Source: Xylogone sp. PMI_703 | Lineage: Eukaryota > Ascomycota > Leotiomycetes | NCBI GenBank assembly: GCA_021399445.1 | Contig: JAJTUQ010000001.1 | Span: 8,308,001 to 8,372,000 of the forward strand | Length of the DNA: 64,000 nucleotides | Direction of reading: 5' to 3' | In this document: piece by piece, positions 34,155 to 46,200 of the stretch | How positions within the stretch are numbered: position 1 is the first letter of the stretch | How the letters are laid out: each line of letters starts with the position of its first letter | The notes under the pieces: generated by a model | The model's database searches: none | Told to the model about the DNA's origin: nothing | What the model saw: the letters and a program-made list of their open reading frames with translations, nothing else | Made by a program: the position numbers and the translations under genes

Positions 34155-36237
34155 CTACTTGTCAACATACCAAGCAAGGTCGTGAGATGAATCTAGCTCG
34201 TAATCCGTAAACCCGTTCCCAAAAAACCACCACGTGTTGTCAGTTCTGTACTCAATCTCAAAGTCCTCTCCTCTTATCTCTGAGATAAGATGCCTATAAA
34301 ATATTGCACTACCCGGAAATGCAGCGATATTCCTACCGTCAATCGTATTTCTCTTAAACCAACTTCGACAGCCTGCCGACCAGACCATTTTACTCATGAT
34401 AGTTTCTCCGTATTTGACGTAGTCTTTAACACATTTTGTCTTGGGAACAACTGATTTGATATCTTCAGTTGCTATCTTTCGGAACCACTTGATAAAATAG
34501 TCCGAGGTCCAATTTATCGCTTCGGCAATGGATCCATGAGCCACAACAGCATTCGGCCCCATAAACGTGAAGTAGTTTGGCATATCGGCTGCACCAACCG
34601 ATATGTAAGAGACGGGATCAACATCCCATTCCTTTCTCAAATCAACTCCATTACGACCAATCATGTTCCATCGAGGCTTCCAATCCGTTGCGTAACCGGT
34701 AGCGCAGACCACTGAATAGCATTAGAAATACTTTCTGTTTTTATCAACATCAAAAGGTTACTTGCCAACATCAACAAGATGGCGCTTGCCATCCTCCGTA
34801 ACAACACCATCCTTTGTAATGGAGGCTATGGGACTGGTAATAAGATCAACGTTGGGCTTATGAAAAGCCTCAAGATACCCTTCGGCTGGAGTAATACGTC
34901 GACATCCAAGGGGCCAATCAGGGATAAGAGCGGCGCATAGCTTGGGATCGCTTTTCAACTTCTGGGTCATCTGTTCTCTTGCCCTCTGTGTAATTGCTTG
35001 ATTCGTAGGAGAATCTTTCACAAACTTTTAAAGTCAGTGGATTACATGAACAGAGATTCTAAGACTTACGGCGGCGAATGCCTTATTGGTGTTATGGATC
35101 AAAACTTTGCGATATTTCTTATGCTCTTCCTTGTTCTCACGGAACATTTTCTTTTCCTCTTCGGTGAATGCTGGATTTGGTGTAGGGTCATCTTTGCCGA
35201 GCAATGATGATGGCGAAAGATGGGTATATACCCAGTTAGAGCTCCTTTGAAAGCTCAAAATTTGAGTTCCGGGTAACTTTGCCAATGCAGGAAGGACCTG
35301 TACTCCGGTAGATCCGTTTCCGATCACTGCGATTCGCTTGTTGTTGTAGTCTTGATCATGATTCCATCCCGCAGCATGAACTTTGATCCCTTCAAAGTTT
35401 TCAAGGCCAGGAATATTGGGCCATTTCCAAGCACTAGGGAGATGGTATCTCATGTCAGAATGGAAAGGCTTGATGTCCAAGACGTGACAGGGACTCACTT
35501 CAACACTCCCTGAGCCCCTATTACTATATCTGCATGCTCGACCAGCGTTTGTCCTTCAGTTTCATATGTAACCTTCCACTTTCCTAGATCTTCTTGCCAG
35601 ATTGTCTCAAGCACTCGATGTTTAAATTTGATATCTCTGTCGAGATTCCACTTCTTACAGGTTCCAACGATATAGTCGTAAATTTGTTGTCCCGTCGCAT
35701 AGAAATTAGGCCAATCTGGATTAGGATCAAAGGGAAAGCACTTATTGGTACGTAAGACTTCTATGCCGGCTTCTCAAAGTAGAAACTTAAGCTTTAGACT
35801 TACATAAACATGGGCTGGAACGTCACACTGGACACCCGGATAACTGTTATCATTAGAAACTGGCACCGCATCAATAATAGTAAAGGACCTTACGTATTCA
35901 GATACCAAGTTCCTCCTACTGTGTCAAGCGCTTCAAATATTGTATGTTCTACAATGTCTTTCATTTCGGGATATTGATGCTGTAACTTGTATGCCAGTGT
36001 CAGGCCAGCAAAACCGGCTCCTATAGTGAAAACTCGAATCTTTCTTCGCGGTGTTAGGGCCGTTTCGTCTCTATATGTCCAAGAGTTGGCCGCTGGGTCA
36101 CCCAAATGCGTATCATCCACTCCATTCGTCGAAACTCCCTTTATCTGATCCTGATTTAACTTCTTGCCATCAGGAGTGACTGATATCCCATGGCCGATAG
36201 AGTTGGCAATAGGTTCATAACGAGGTATAACAGGCAT
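34155..36237 (-). CDS. Baeyer-Villiger monooxygenase (FAD/NADPH-dependent)
   Basis: 601 residues from six exons (36237-35894, 35843-35804, 35740-35499, 35433-35070, 35024-34766, 34711-34155). It inserts oxygen into ketones to give esters or lactones. The FAD Rossmann motif is IGAGFAGLTLAYKL. WYLNTYPGVQCDVPAH spans intron 1 and GVLNAWKWPNIPG spans intron 3. The BVMO fingerprint is FEGIKVHAAGWN (consensus FxGxxxHxxxW, then P or D, here Asn), and the NADPH motif is IGNGSTGVQVLP. The DVVVCATGYATDWKPRW segment spans intron 5, which uses a GC-AG donor (GCAAGT). Exon 2 is only 40 bases. The start ATG 36237 opens MPVIPRYEP. Two dead paralogues occur in the window (5331-6055, about 48595-48825). It is probably the cluster's ring- or chain-opening oxygenase. 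Confidence 0.9.
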
Positions 36238-38610
36238 CGTTGATGGTGGTTTTTTCAATTGTACTCAATTGTGTAAATGTGTGGGACATAGAGTTTTACG
36301 GTGCAAATTGTTTAGTGATGGAAGTGATGTGATTCAGGAATGTAGTTTTATTAATATTTATATAAATTCGTTAGTACTTGCAGCAGAGATTCCTCTGTCT
36401 ATACCCGCAAATCCCTCTAGCAATATTCTAACGAACCGACGGTCCGAGGGGTCTCTCAACAATCGCTCCACAAGGACGTAACCTTATATACGAAATCCTC
36501 GGACTCACAGTTCTCGTTGGCGTAGTAGAATGATAGGTGCAGACATCTTCTCTAGCAGACTCAGATGATACTAGTCTAGACCATATCCTTCAAAACGCAA
36601 TTTCATACTATCCCTCTCCCGTAATAATTGTCCGTGGCAAGGTCAAAACTAGAGATTATTGCAATGTCGATAAGGCTTAAGCGCCAGATTTGACAATGAC
36701 CGCAACGACCTTATAGACCCAGGTGGGAGATTTGGATGAATTTTTGACCTCGTTTACCAGGATCTGAGTAAATGAGGACTTCGGTTCAGGGCGTTCTGTG
36801 GATCGGTGACAAGTATTACGTGGAGAGAATAGTGACGTATGATCCGGCTTGGAATGAAGAAAAGCTATAATGCTAACACTGTGCACATATTGACCTATGC
36901 ATCTCTAAAATAATAAAAGATGAGAATTGGAGGCTTAGTGGCCATCAGAGAAAGCTAACAATACATAAAGAATAACGTTACACCAGTCAGATCGAATGAA
37001 CTGATTACTTGTAAGGCCTGTAAAGAAGAGTTTTAAGTTACTACACGCCGTACTTTAGACCGCACCCATTAATGTTTTCCCCTTAACCAGGAAAGGCTAC
37101 AATAACTGTTGCTAAACCTGCAGCCAGCAATACCGTATATAGTTCTTAGCGAGGCCTCATAAGATAACAAAAATGCCGGATAATTCCTTTATAGTGGAGG
37201 CATTCCGCCGTCCCATAGCATCCATAGCAACAACTATGGGATCAACCATTGGTGCGTTTCTTAGGTGATTAACTATGGTGTTTGTACAGACACATTGCGC
37301 ATCGAATATTACTGTAAGAATGCACCGTCTACTGTTATTGGCTAGCGGTTTTGGCTCGTCCTGGTTCTCATGAAGCTAAAACGTTAATGAAATTAGAAGA
37401 AGATAAAAACCGTTACAGATGCTATCAGAGTGTTTATAGCATGAAAGTAGGGATTAGTTAACCGTCAAATTTCTCAAGTTGACTCTAACAACTGTTATTA
37501 GAAATGAAGTACTTAGGAAGAGACCATATGAGCAAGCTGATCCTTGCCTCAATATGTAGTTCTGAATAAAATACCATGTCAAAGACAAAGTTGCACAGAC
37601 ATGGTTATCGTAGATCAAATGGTACGATGATTTTACTACCCGCTTTATGCCGCACTTCCAGAACATAGCTCGCTCCGGACAGATTAAACGACAGCGGCTA
37701 CAGTAGGGCATAGTTTATACCAGGTGAAATCATGCAACTATTCAAAGACTTTGTCGCTTTAAAAGGCAAAACAATAGAAACATTAATGTAATTACTCTAT
37801 CTACACTAGAATTAACTATACTTTGTGTAAGAATTGGAGTTCTATCATGGTGTTGGGCTATGGCCAACTGTAACCGCTGTCGTTTAATCTGTCCGGAGCG
37901 AGCATAGTTACATGCCGATAAACCCGACGCTATGTTGGTTTACGTAATGTACATAAAGTAGCGCCACTCACTGCGGAGATAAGTGGACCCCCTTACGGTT
38001 GACCCAAGTGCCACTCTCCCCTATCTGACCCAGCCCTAATTAACAAATATTAGGTAATCAAGCAGCGGATTTACCAGATAGATATCGGCAGAACTGGGGA
38101 GGGAGACAAATGCAAAGCCGTCAACTAAAATCCTAGAGTCTAACCCCATCGGAAAGCGTGTGGAGGGTGTCGAATGGTCCACTACGTAAAGTTTCACACC
38201 TTCAAAGCAACGAACAACGCATCTGGATGTTCTCAAGCAAGGCACCAAGACTAGGTTTGGAGGTATTGTTCCAGGTGGTAGTGTGTTTAACAACACAGTA
38301 GCCGGCCTAGCAATTATAAACGACAACTAGATCAACATGAGACAGAGCTTGAGTTGATTTCTTTTGCCTGTGCTAACAATAACCTCTACTTTAGCTTCAC
38401 TTCTTGCCTGAGTACCGAATCTTTTAGAAAATTTGAGTGTATGGAAGTTTTAGTTATCGTATGTAAAGGCAGATTAATTTGTCCTCCAATATTTTGATAA
38501 TGTCTCACAATCTACCAAGGTGTTACATCTAAAGCTGCTAGGTGCAGCCGAGTCACAGACAATATGAATATTTTAGATGATATACATAGGAAATCCGCTT
38601 TCAAATAAGG
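36238..38610. other. Intergenic region with a MITE-like element
   Basis: 2.4 kb without a recognised gene. It contains the element at 37669-37902. A minus-strand open frame at 38036-38326 (96 codons) is unrecognised and could be chance. Elsewhere it is AT-rich with frequent stops. Confidence 0.45.
37664..37907. mobile_element. MITE-like element with inverted terminal repeats
   Basis: The left terminus from 37669 (CTCGCTCCGGACAGATTAAA...) and the right terminus ending at 37902 are inverted copies. They are identical over the first 29 bases and similar to about 40 bases with roughly three mismatches. The pentanucleotide CATAG flanks both ends (37664-37668 and 37903-37907), like a target-site duplication. 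The 234-base interior has no coding potential. This is the structure of a non-autonomous DNA transposon. The transposase family is not identifiable from the ends by eye. Confidence 0.75.
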
Positions 38611-39952
38611 TTATGTGTCTGCCACAGACGAGCTGTGGCTGCGCAGCCACGATGAAATCACAGCCTCTTGATCTTCTGTGTATAACCAGTGCAAATTTTT
38701 CCCAACACCTTGAATCAGATCTTCCTTCAGTCCTCTCTCTCTTGCGAGCTTCTCGCGCTCCGACTGTGGAAGCCTGAGTTCCCCCAGCTGCTGAGTGAGG
38801 GCCAGCACTTTTTCAACTCTGGCATGTCGTGTAGTTTGCCACCACCCAATTGCATTGTGGAGCATAGCAGGATCATTCCAAGTTAACTCTGATAGAAGAG
38901 TTCCTAAACTGTAACCGTCTTCAAAAGCCATGCAGGCACCCTGACCACCAGTTGGCGGAATGGCGTGTGCTGCATCACCAAGTAATATCACTCTGTTTGA
39001 TTCTGATATCCATTTGTCATGATCAGGAATAACATAATAAGGCCAGATGGAAAGGCCTTCGGGCTGGGAAGCTTTCAGGCAAGACCGGATGATGCCCGGC
39101 AACGTATCAAACTTAGCATTCAGCAAAGCCATCAGCTCATCTTTTTGCGACAGCAAAGCCTGCCAGCCTGCTCGATCCCTTTCAGGAAACCTAGTCTGAG
39201 TACCAAATACAATGTCATCGCCGTTGAAGTCCTCGGGAATAATAAGGAATGCTCCGTTTTTCCCATAAATTGCCACAGGTAACGGATAGTTATCAATCTC
39301 CGGAAACTGTATATCACAGCGTTTAATACGACTTGTTATTGCAAGTTGACCTGAGTAAGTGGGTTTGATTGATGGAGAGAGATATTGTCGCACTTTAGAA
39401 TGTATACCATCCGCACCGATAACGAAACTAGAACTTTCGAGAGATTTATCATCAAATTCAAAAACGACTCCCTTTGTATCCTTGGAGATAATGCGAGTAA
39501 AGTGTTTATTGAAGTGGATCGGGATCCCTCTCTCCATCGCAGCCGCTTGTAGTTCCGCAATGACTACCTGTCGGCTTATCCGAAGTGCCTGATATCCATA
39601 GAGGTCTTGATGCCCCACAAAAAAGTGATTGAGGTCCTCACCAACATCATTCTTGAATGTGAATGCCTCAAAATTGAACCCCTTCCGTTTGATGTTTTCA
39701 TATATGCCTAGAGAATCCAGAATTCGCAACGCATTTGGAGCAAGCATAATGGCACCGCCAAGAGTAAATCCTTGTGAGCGGCTTTCATAAACTACACAAG
39801 CTACACCATGCTTGTGAAGCGTTAGAGCTAGTGCCAGACCCTGAGAACCAGATTGTTAGGACATGAGTAGTTTGATAATCTGTTTTTAGACAAACCGCAG
39901 GGCCAGCGCCGATGATAGCAACACCGTCATGATGCGGCTTAGGAGCGGACAT
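38611..39952 (-). CDS. FAD-dependent monooxygenase, salicylate-hydroxylase-like
   Basis: 428 residues from two exons (39952-39896, 39840-38611; intron 55 bases). This is a class A flavoprotein aromatic hydroxylase. The N-terminal GxGxxG motif, IIGAGPAGLALALTLHKHG, is split by the intron. Next is YESRSQGFTLGGAIMLAPNALRIL, then the DG motif FVIGADGIHSKVR. The second FAD motif is NRVILLGDAAHAIPPTGGQGACMAFEDG. Such enzymes hydroxylate or oxidatively decarboxylate phenolic or enolic rings, and also act in fungal meroterpenoid and polyketide pathways as epoxidases. The substrate is unknown. No signal or membrane anchor. It is divergent from the MDR reductase gene at 40488, with about 535 bases between starts. 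Confidence 0.88.
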
Positions 39953-40487
39953 GATAAAAAGTACGAAACTAGATTCTATAACTATTGAGAGTAATGAACT
40001 GTATCTGTAAGTATATTTAGAGTAAAGGCTCAGGGTATGGGATTGGATTCTTTCTGTGCTCTTTCTTAACTTCGAACGCCTCCTAGAATTCTGTTGTACA
40101 AAAATAGCGCCGTCTGTCTTGTTTGACAGTCATTTAGGCTTGCGGATAAATGTGGGTCAACTTATTGTAATGCTCTAGTCCAGCGGCGTAGCAGCTGAAC
40201 TGGCTCAAGACCTCATGGGTTTGCGCGTACCATAGCTGCTTTTGACATAGTACGATAAACTCAGTCAGATCATTGAGCGGCTTAAATTTGGCCCGCCGGC
40301 TGTATTGTGTCTCCGGGGGATTGCTCGTTAGTGATTTACAATGATAATACAAACATTAAGGAGTCTCTCTGATATATACATATACTTCGACGTTTTGACG
40401 TTGTGGTCTCAACGGATAAAGATACCTTAACATCGGGCATTAGCCCTCGAAAGTAAAAGAACTCAGGAATCTCGTAATTCTCATCAT
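39953..40487. promoter_or_regulatory. Shared divergent promoter region (FAD monooxygenase / MDR reductase)
   Basis: 535 bases between divergent starts, likely to hold both promoters. No CCGCGG palindrome is present. A GCCCGCCGGC word lies near 40292. No gene seen. Confidence 0.35.
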
Positions 40488-41743
40488 ATGAATTGTACAC
40501 GAGAGACAATGAATACCAATTACCAAAAGGCTATTAAAGTCACCACCCAACCGGGAATTGCAGCTCTTATTGATAAATCGCTAACGCCCTCCCTTCGTGA
40601 TGACTATATACTAGCTGAGACCCGAGCATTCGCCCTGAATCCAACGGATTTAGCTCAAATCAGTGGCCTGGCTGAGCCAGGCACCACCGTTGGTACGGAC
40701 TGGTCGGGTGTGGTCTTACGGGTCGGCCGTAAGGTGACAAGATTTCATCCAGGCGACCAAGTATATGGTACTTGCCGTGGAGGTAAGAAATAGCGGATTC
40801 ATGAAGATTAATCATCTCTTAGCAGCTGATTATTCCCTATAAGGAAACTACCAGGAACCAGAAGATGGTGCTTTTGCCGAAATAGTCGCCTGTAAAGAGC
40901 TTGTCACTTCACATAAACCGCAGCACCTGACATTCGAGGAGGCTGTAACATTAGGAGCTGGGTTGGTTACGGTTGGGCAAGCCCTCTACTGGACCATGAA
41001 GTTGCCTCTCCCAAAGGTTTCACTGGCGAACAGCAGCCACATTAGTAGTTCCAGCCCACATATCCTGGTCCACGGTGGTAGTTCAGCAACAGGCACTCTC
41101 GCTATACAGACTGCAATACTGTAGGCTCACCTTCAGATTACGTACTGATATCTGAATGTATAATACACTACTAAAGCTGTGTAGATCCGGTTGCCTTGTG
41201 TCCACCACCTGCTCGGCATCGAACTTTAAACTCTTCCGGTCCCGAGGTGCGAGTTATATATTCGATTATAACGAACAAAACGTTGAAAAACAGATCCTCA
41301 AAATAGCATCAGAGACAAAGCCTATAACGTATATTGTAGACTGCATTGGAAGCAAAGAATCTGCAACATTATGTGCCAAGGTTCTCTCTCAAAATGGTGG
41401 CCATTACCACTCCATCAGGTTCCCTCTTTTGGATACATTTAAGATTCTAAGACCAGAGGACAATGTGTACGCGACATCGGCGTTAGGATACACCTGGTTG
41501 GGTGAGGAGTTCTCATTCCGGCCGAATAGTCCCATATTCCCCTCGAATCCAGACGAGAGACGGTTTGCAGAGGAGTGGCAGGTTCTCGCTGAGACTCTAG
41601 TTTGTCAGGGAATAATCAAACCACATCCAGTAATAAATCATCCAGGTGGCCTTGATGAACTCGTACGAGGACTAAATGAATATAGTCAGAATCAGCCAAG
41701 GGGGGCCAAATTGGTGTACTCTCGAATTAAGGCGGAAGATTAA
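40488..41743 (+). CDS. MDR-family reductase (quinone oxidoreductase / ToxD-like)
   Basis: 376 residues from three exons (40488-40782, 40844-41120, 41185-41743). This is a medium-chain dehydrogenase/reductase without the structural zinc Cys cluster. The N-terminal GroES-like fold shows AFALNPTDLAQI, GTDWSGVVLRVG and FHPGDQVYGTCRGG. The segment EEAVTLGAGLVTVGQAL leads to the nucleotide-binding loop HGGSSATGTLAIQTA, which runs into intron 2. The C-terminal end is LNEYSQNQPRGAKLVY. Fungal relatives are annotated as zinc-binding or trans-acting enoyl reductases and ToxD-like proteins, and reduce enones or quinones with NADPH. An alternative start is ATG 40509. It may reduce an unsaturated intermediate in the same pathway as the divergent FAD monooxygenase. 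Confidence 0.85.
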
Positions 41744-43212
41744 ATAATTTCGGTAGCGGATATACACAGAATGAACCATTTAGTGGTTTTAAAACTAATG
41801 TATACTACCAATCATATGCATACATGATACTTTGTCTTGCTAGTCTTCTTTCAACTCCAGTAGGCTCGTTTAAACATGATAAGGCTCTCCTTTCTCTGCA
41901 TACCTTTTCCCCGCCAACCAGACCTAATAGAAATCTACGGGGAAGCGGCCCGTTCTATATATACCTTCTTGGGAATAATCTACGAGAAGCGCTTGCATAG
42001 AATCATCTCTAAATATACACTAATAGATTTATCTCAAACCATAATTTTGACTGAGGGTAGTATTCCGAAGTTCTTAGTCTCATCGGGTAGATCTCCATCA
42101 TTGATATCTCAATAAGAACCATTTGCTAACGATCATGACTGCTTGCCAATTCCAGTGTATAGATATGAGGCAAGTCCGGACGACCATACGAAGATCCTGT
42201 GACAGGTCAGCGGAACCCAAGTATATTGTGGCAGCGGAGCGCCGGAACAGCGAATACAGCTGCAGCCTTGGGAGATATCTTGTGGTATCAAAATAACCCC
42301 CTGAATTAGGAGAATTACCTGTATGGTTCAATTGTTGCTGGCAAGAAACGTAGCAGCAGCCCACGCACTCGGCGCTGGCCTCAGGTCGCCAAACCGCTGG
42401 TAGCTGTTGTCGGGGCTTAGCCGCTTTCTCAATGCCCGAATGTTCGCCATCGTCACAAACTTAACCTTAACTTATATTCAATAATTTTATCGTTGGATAT
42501 TCATTTGACATTTACTATTAAAGTCATCACAACTTATTAATAGAAGAACTATTCTATAAGAGGATAATTTGATTGTATAATATTAGGATTATCCACAACC
42601 ATTTAACCTTATTATCTTAGTGTACCGGTACTGAGCTTAAAGCGACTCCATCACTTATAAGGCTCACCAACTGAAATTGATCTGACATCGTCTTATAACT
42701 CTGATTCCACAGAATTAACTCATTCGCGTATAACTTACACAACTGCAACCTTGTTGTATAATTGAGTGATACCATGTTCACCGAGAGAGGGGATGTCATT
42801 TATGATTGGCGTAAAAGGCATGTGATTAAGCCTGGGCAAGGCATAATGGAAGGTGAGTAAAAACGGCAGGTCAACAGCTCTTCAGCTCACCGCCTCGCTT
42901 GCTGTCCTTTGCTTGAGCCTCTTACTCGTACCTTTTACACATACCTCAGGTTCCGAGTTCAAAGCCTTGTGCTCATTTCTCTTTTCCCCAGAGTATATAC
43001 AAATCATAACAGTACTGGACGGTTTATTCTATGGCTTTTCTGACGCTTATAAGCGACCTTCACATAGATTAAATCTCCATTGACATCGTAGCTGTTATAG
43101 TGCTAGCCTAGCCTACGACACAAGTACTCACACTCGGTACACGGTACGCCCGAGATATTTTATGAACGGAAGACATACCGATACTTAATCCTCTTGTCAC
43201 TCATGGTCAATA
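41744..43212. other. Intergenic between the metabolic block and the NLR island
   Basis: 1.5 kb, AT-rich (especially 42,460-42,620). Open stretches at 41876-42115 plus, 42098-42364 minus and 42853-43083 plus show no family features. Nothing else seen. Confidence 0.45.
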
Positions 43213-46200
43213 ATGTCCACCCCTGCCAAGCGCCGCCTAGACTTAGGCGCATATACTGTTGCTCTGATATGTCCTCTAGAAGAAGAGATGAGTGCGGCAC
43301 GGTACATGTTGGACGAAGAACATGAAATGCCTCAGAACGCAACATACGACAAGATCTTCTATATTTTAGGCCAACTCAGTGGACATAACGTTGTTATCGC
43401 CTCTCTTCCTGACGGTTCCCAAGGGACTGTCTCCGCAGCAGTTATAGCCATTCAACTATCTCAGATGTTCCCAGCAATTAAACTACGTCTTTTAGTAGGG
43501 ATAGGTGGAGGGGTCCCAAGTGGAATAAATGATGTCCACCTTGGAGACGTGGTTGTGAGCACACCTGTCGGATCATCATGTGGCGTTATAGCATACGACT
43601 TAGGAAAGGAAAACCCATCTGGATTCGAGAGAAAAGGATTCCTTTGTCCACCACCGACGATATGGAGGAATGTAATGATACAAATCAAATCGGATCATAG
43701 GATCAAACCGAATCGAATCAATGAATTTCTATCGGAGATGCTACGGAAATATCCTGAGCTCGAAGAATATCGAAGACCACTACCAGAAACTGATATTTTA
43801 TTTCAGTCGAATTATAGGCATAATAAAAAGGAGAAAACATGCGCTAAATGCAGCAAGAACAGAGTTGTTGTTAGACCACCAAGAGCAATCTTGGACCGAC
43901 CAGTTATATTTTATGGACTAATTGCATCGGGCAATCGAGTAATAAGGGATGCTATAATACGTGATAAAATCAGCAATGAATCTGGGGGAGCTTTGTGTTT
44001 CGAGATGGAAGCTGCTGGGCTTATGAACGATTTTCAATGTCTGGTAATTCGTGGCATTTCAGACTATTGTGACGATCATAAAAACGATGACTGGAGACAT
44101 TACGCAGCAGCGGTTGCAGCTGGATTTGCGAAAGAGATCCTTTCGTATATGGTGCCGATTCATCGTATGTAATGTTTTTAGATGTAATATCCACAGCTCT
44201 TTTATGATGGTGGATCATTATACTACCATTGATCCATTATGGCCCTTTCTAAAGTTTGCTTAATGTGTCAGAGCAATCCTGTTAGCATGGTATATCCACT
44301 AACAGAGACTACAGGGCATGTCAATTCCGAGGACGATGTTAAATGCCTCAGAGACCTATATAAAACCAACCCTGAGGACGATAAGAAACGTATCGAATGG
44401 GCAAAGGGTGGTTTGATAAAGGAAGTTTATAGTTGGATCTTGAAACATGATGACTTCCAAGCCTTTTGTGAGAATCCAGACATACGCATGCTTTTGGTCA
44501 AGGGATCTCCAGGTAAAGGGAAAACAATGCTGCTTTGTGGTATTATCGACGAACTGAAAGAGGGAAAGCCTTATTCTGGACCCATTGTTCACTTTTTTTG
44601 CCAAGGTGCTGACAGCAGAGTTAATAGTGCAACGTCAATACTACGTGGTCTAATTTATATGCTTGTCATTCAGAAACCGTTCTTGATCTCACATGTTCGG
44701 AAAGAATATGACCCTGTAGGGGAACAGCTTTTTGAGGGGGCCAACGTACTCGTCGCCTTATTTAGAATCTTGACGAATATCTTACGAGACCCACATTTGA
44801 ATGCGGCCTATTTGATTATTGATGCGCTCGACGAATGCGAGACTGATTTACTGGAATTTCTAGATTACCTTGTCCAGATGGTCTCTGCATTACCTAATAT
44901 CAAGTGGGTTTTATCCAGTCGTAATATCACACATATCGAAGAAAAGCTGGAACAAGTCACATACCAATTGAAGCTTTCTCTTGAACTAAACGAAGCTTTC
45001 ATTTCCGATGCTGTCAATTTCTACATCCTACATAAACTTCAGCGGTTGACGGATATCAAAAAATATGATGAAACCCTGCAAAATGAAATCCGAAAATATT
45101 TGCTATCAAACGCGGATAACACCTTCCTATGGGTGGCCTTAGTATGCCAATATATCGAAAAAATTCCAAAATACCAAACCCTGAGAGAGCTAAGGAAATT
45201 TCCTCCCGGTTTGGATGCTGTCTATCAGCGAATAATAGACCAACTATCGAAGCTAAACGATGATCTGTGTAAGCAAGTGCTTACCACCATGACAGTTACG
45301 TATCGACCCATTACACTAAATGAACTGACTGTTTTGGCTGGGATACCACAGTATTCTAATGATATTGAGACATTACGAGAGGCTGTGGAGCTTTGCGGTT
45401 CATTCCTAACTATTCGCGGAAATACGGTTTATTTCATACATCAATCGGCGAAAGAATTCTTAGCTACAACAGCATCCGACACCATCTCTCCCTCCGGATT
45501 GGGATATTCACATTATATAATATTCTCCAAGTCAATCCACGCCATGTACGAGACACTTCGACGTGATATCTATGACATTCGTAGTCCGGGTTGCCTCATC
45601 AGCCAGATCGAACCGCCCAAGCCAGATCCACTGGCTTCCATACGATACTCTTGTGTGTACTGGGCGCGTCATCTAAGCGCTTTTGCTTCCGACAAAGACG
45701 AGAAATCCTGGGATGCTTCAGAAGTGAGCAGAATAATAGATCAATTCCTGAGGCAGAAATATCTTCACTGGCTCGAGGCTCTAAGTCTTCTTAGGATGGT
45801 GCCAAATGGAGTAGTATCAATCAACATACTCGGGTATACAGTTCATGTTTGTCTTACTCAGAAAGTTTATCGAGAATACTGAAAGAAATTGTACTAAAAG
45901 ATTTATAGAAAAGGATAAGGATCTCAGCCATTCTCCACCTGGTTCGGGATGCTCAGCGGTTTATTCAATATCATAGACCAGCAATAGAGCTGAGTCCTCT
46001 TCAGGTGTACGCCTCAGCACTCGTGTTTAGCCCAACCCACAGTCTGATACGGAAGGCCTTCCGGGAAGACTACCCTGTGTGGATAGTTACTAAACCAGCT
46101 ATGGATGACTTCTGGAGCCCATGTGTCCACACACATGATTTGCAAAGCCAGGGTGCACATTCAATTGCTTTCTCACATGATAAGAGGTTTATGGCAACGG

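Noticed and set aside
40797..40843. Stops after the first exon of the MDR reductase, suggesting a pseudogene.
   Set aside because: A GTAAGA...ATAAG intron restores CRGGNYQEPED and the downstream frame.
44165..44254. Reading the PNP domain and NACHT as two separate genes.
   Set aside because: They are in the same frame 60-90 bases apart, a GT-AG intron removes the stops, and PNP-NACHT fusions are common in fungi. Separate genes remain possible.
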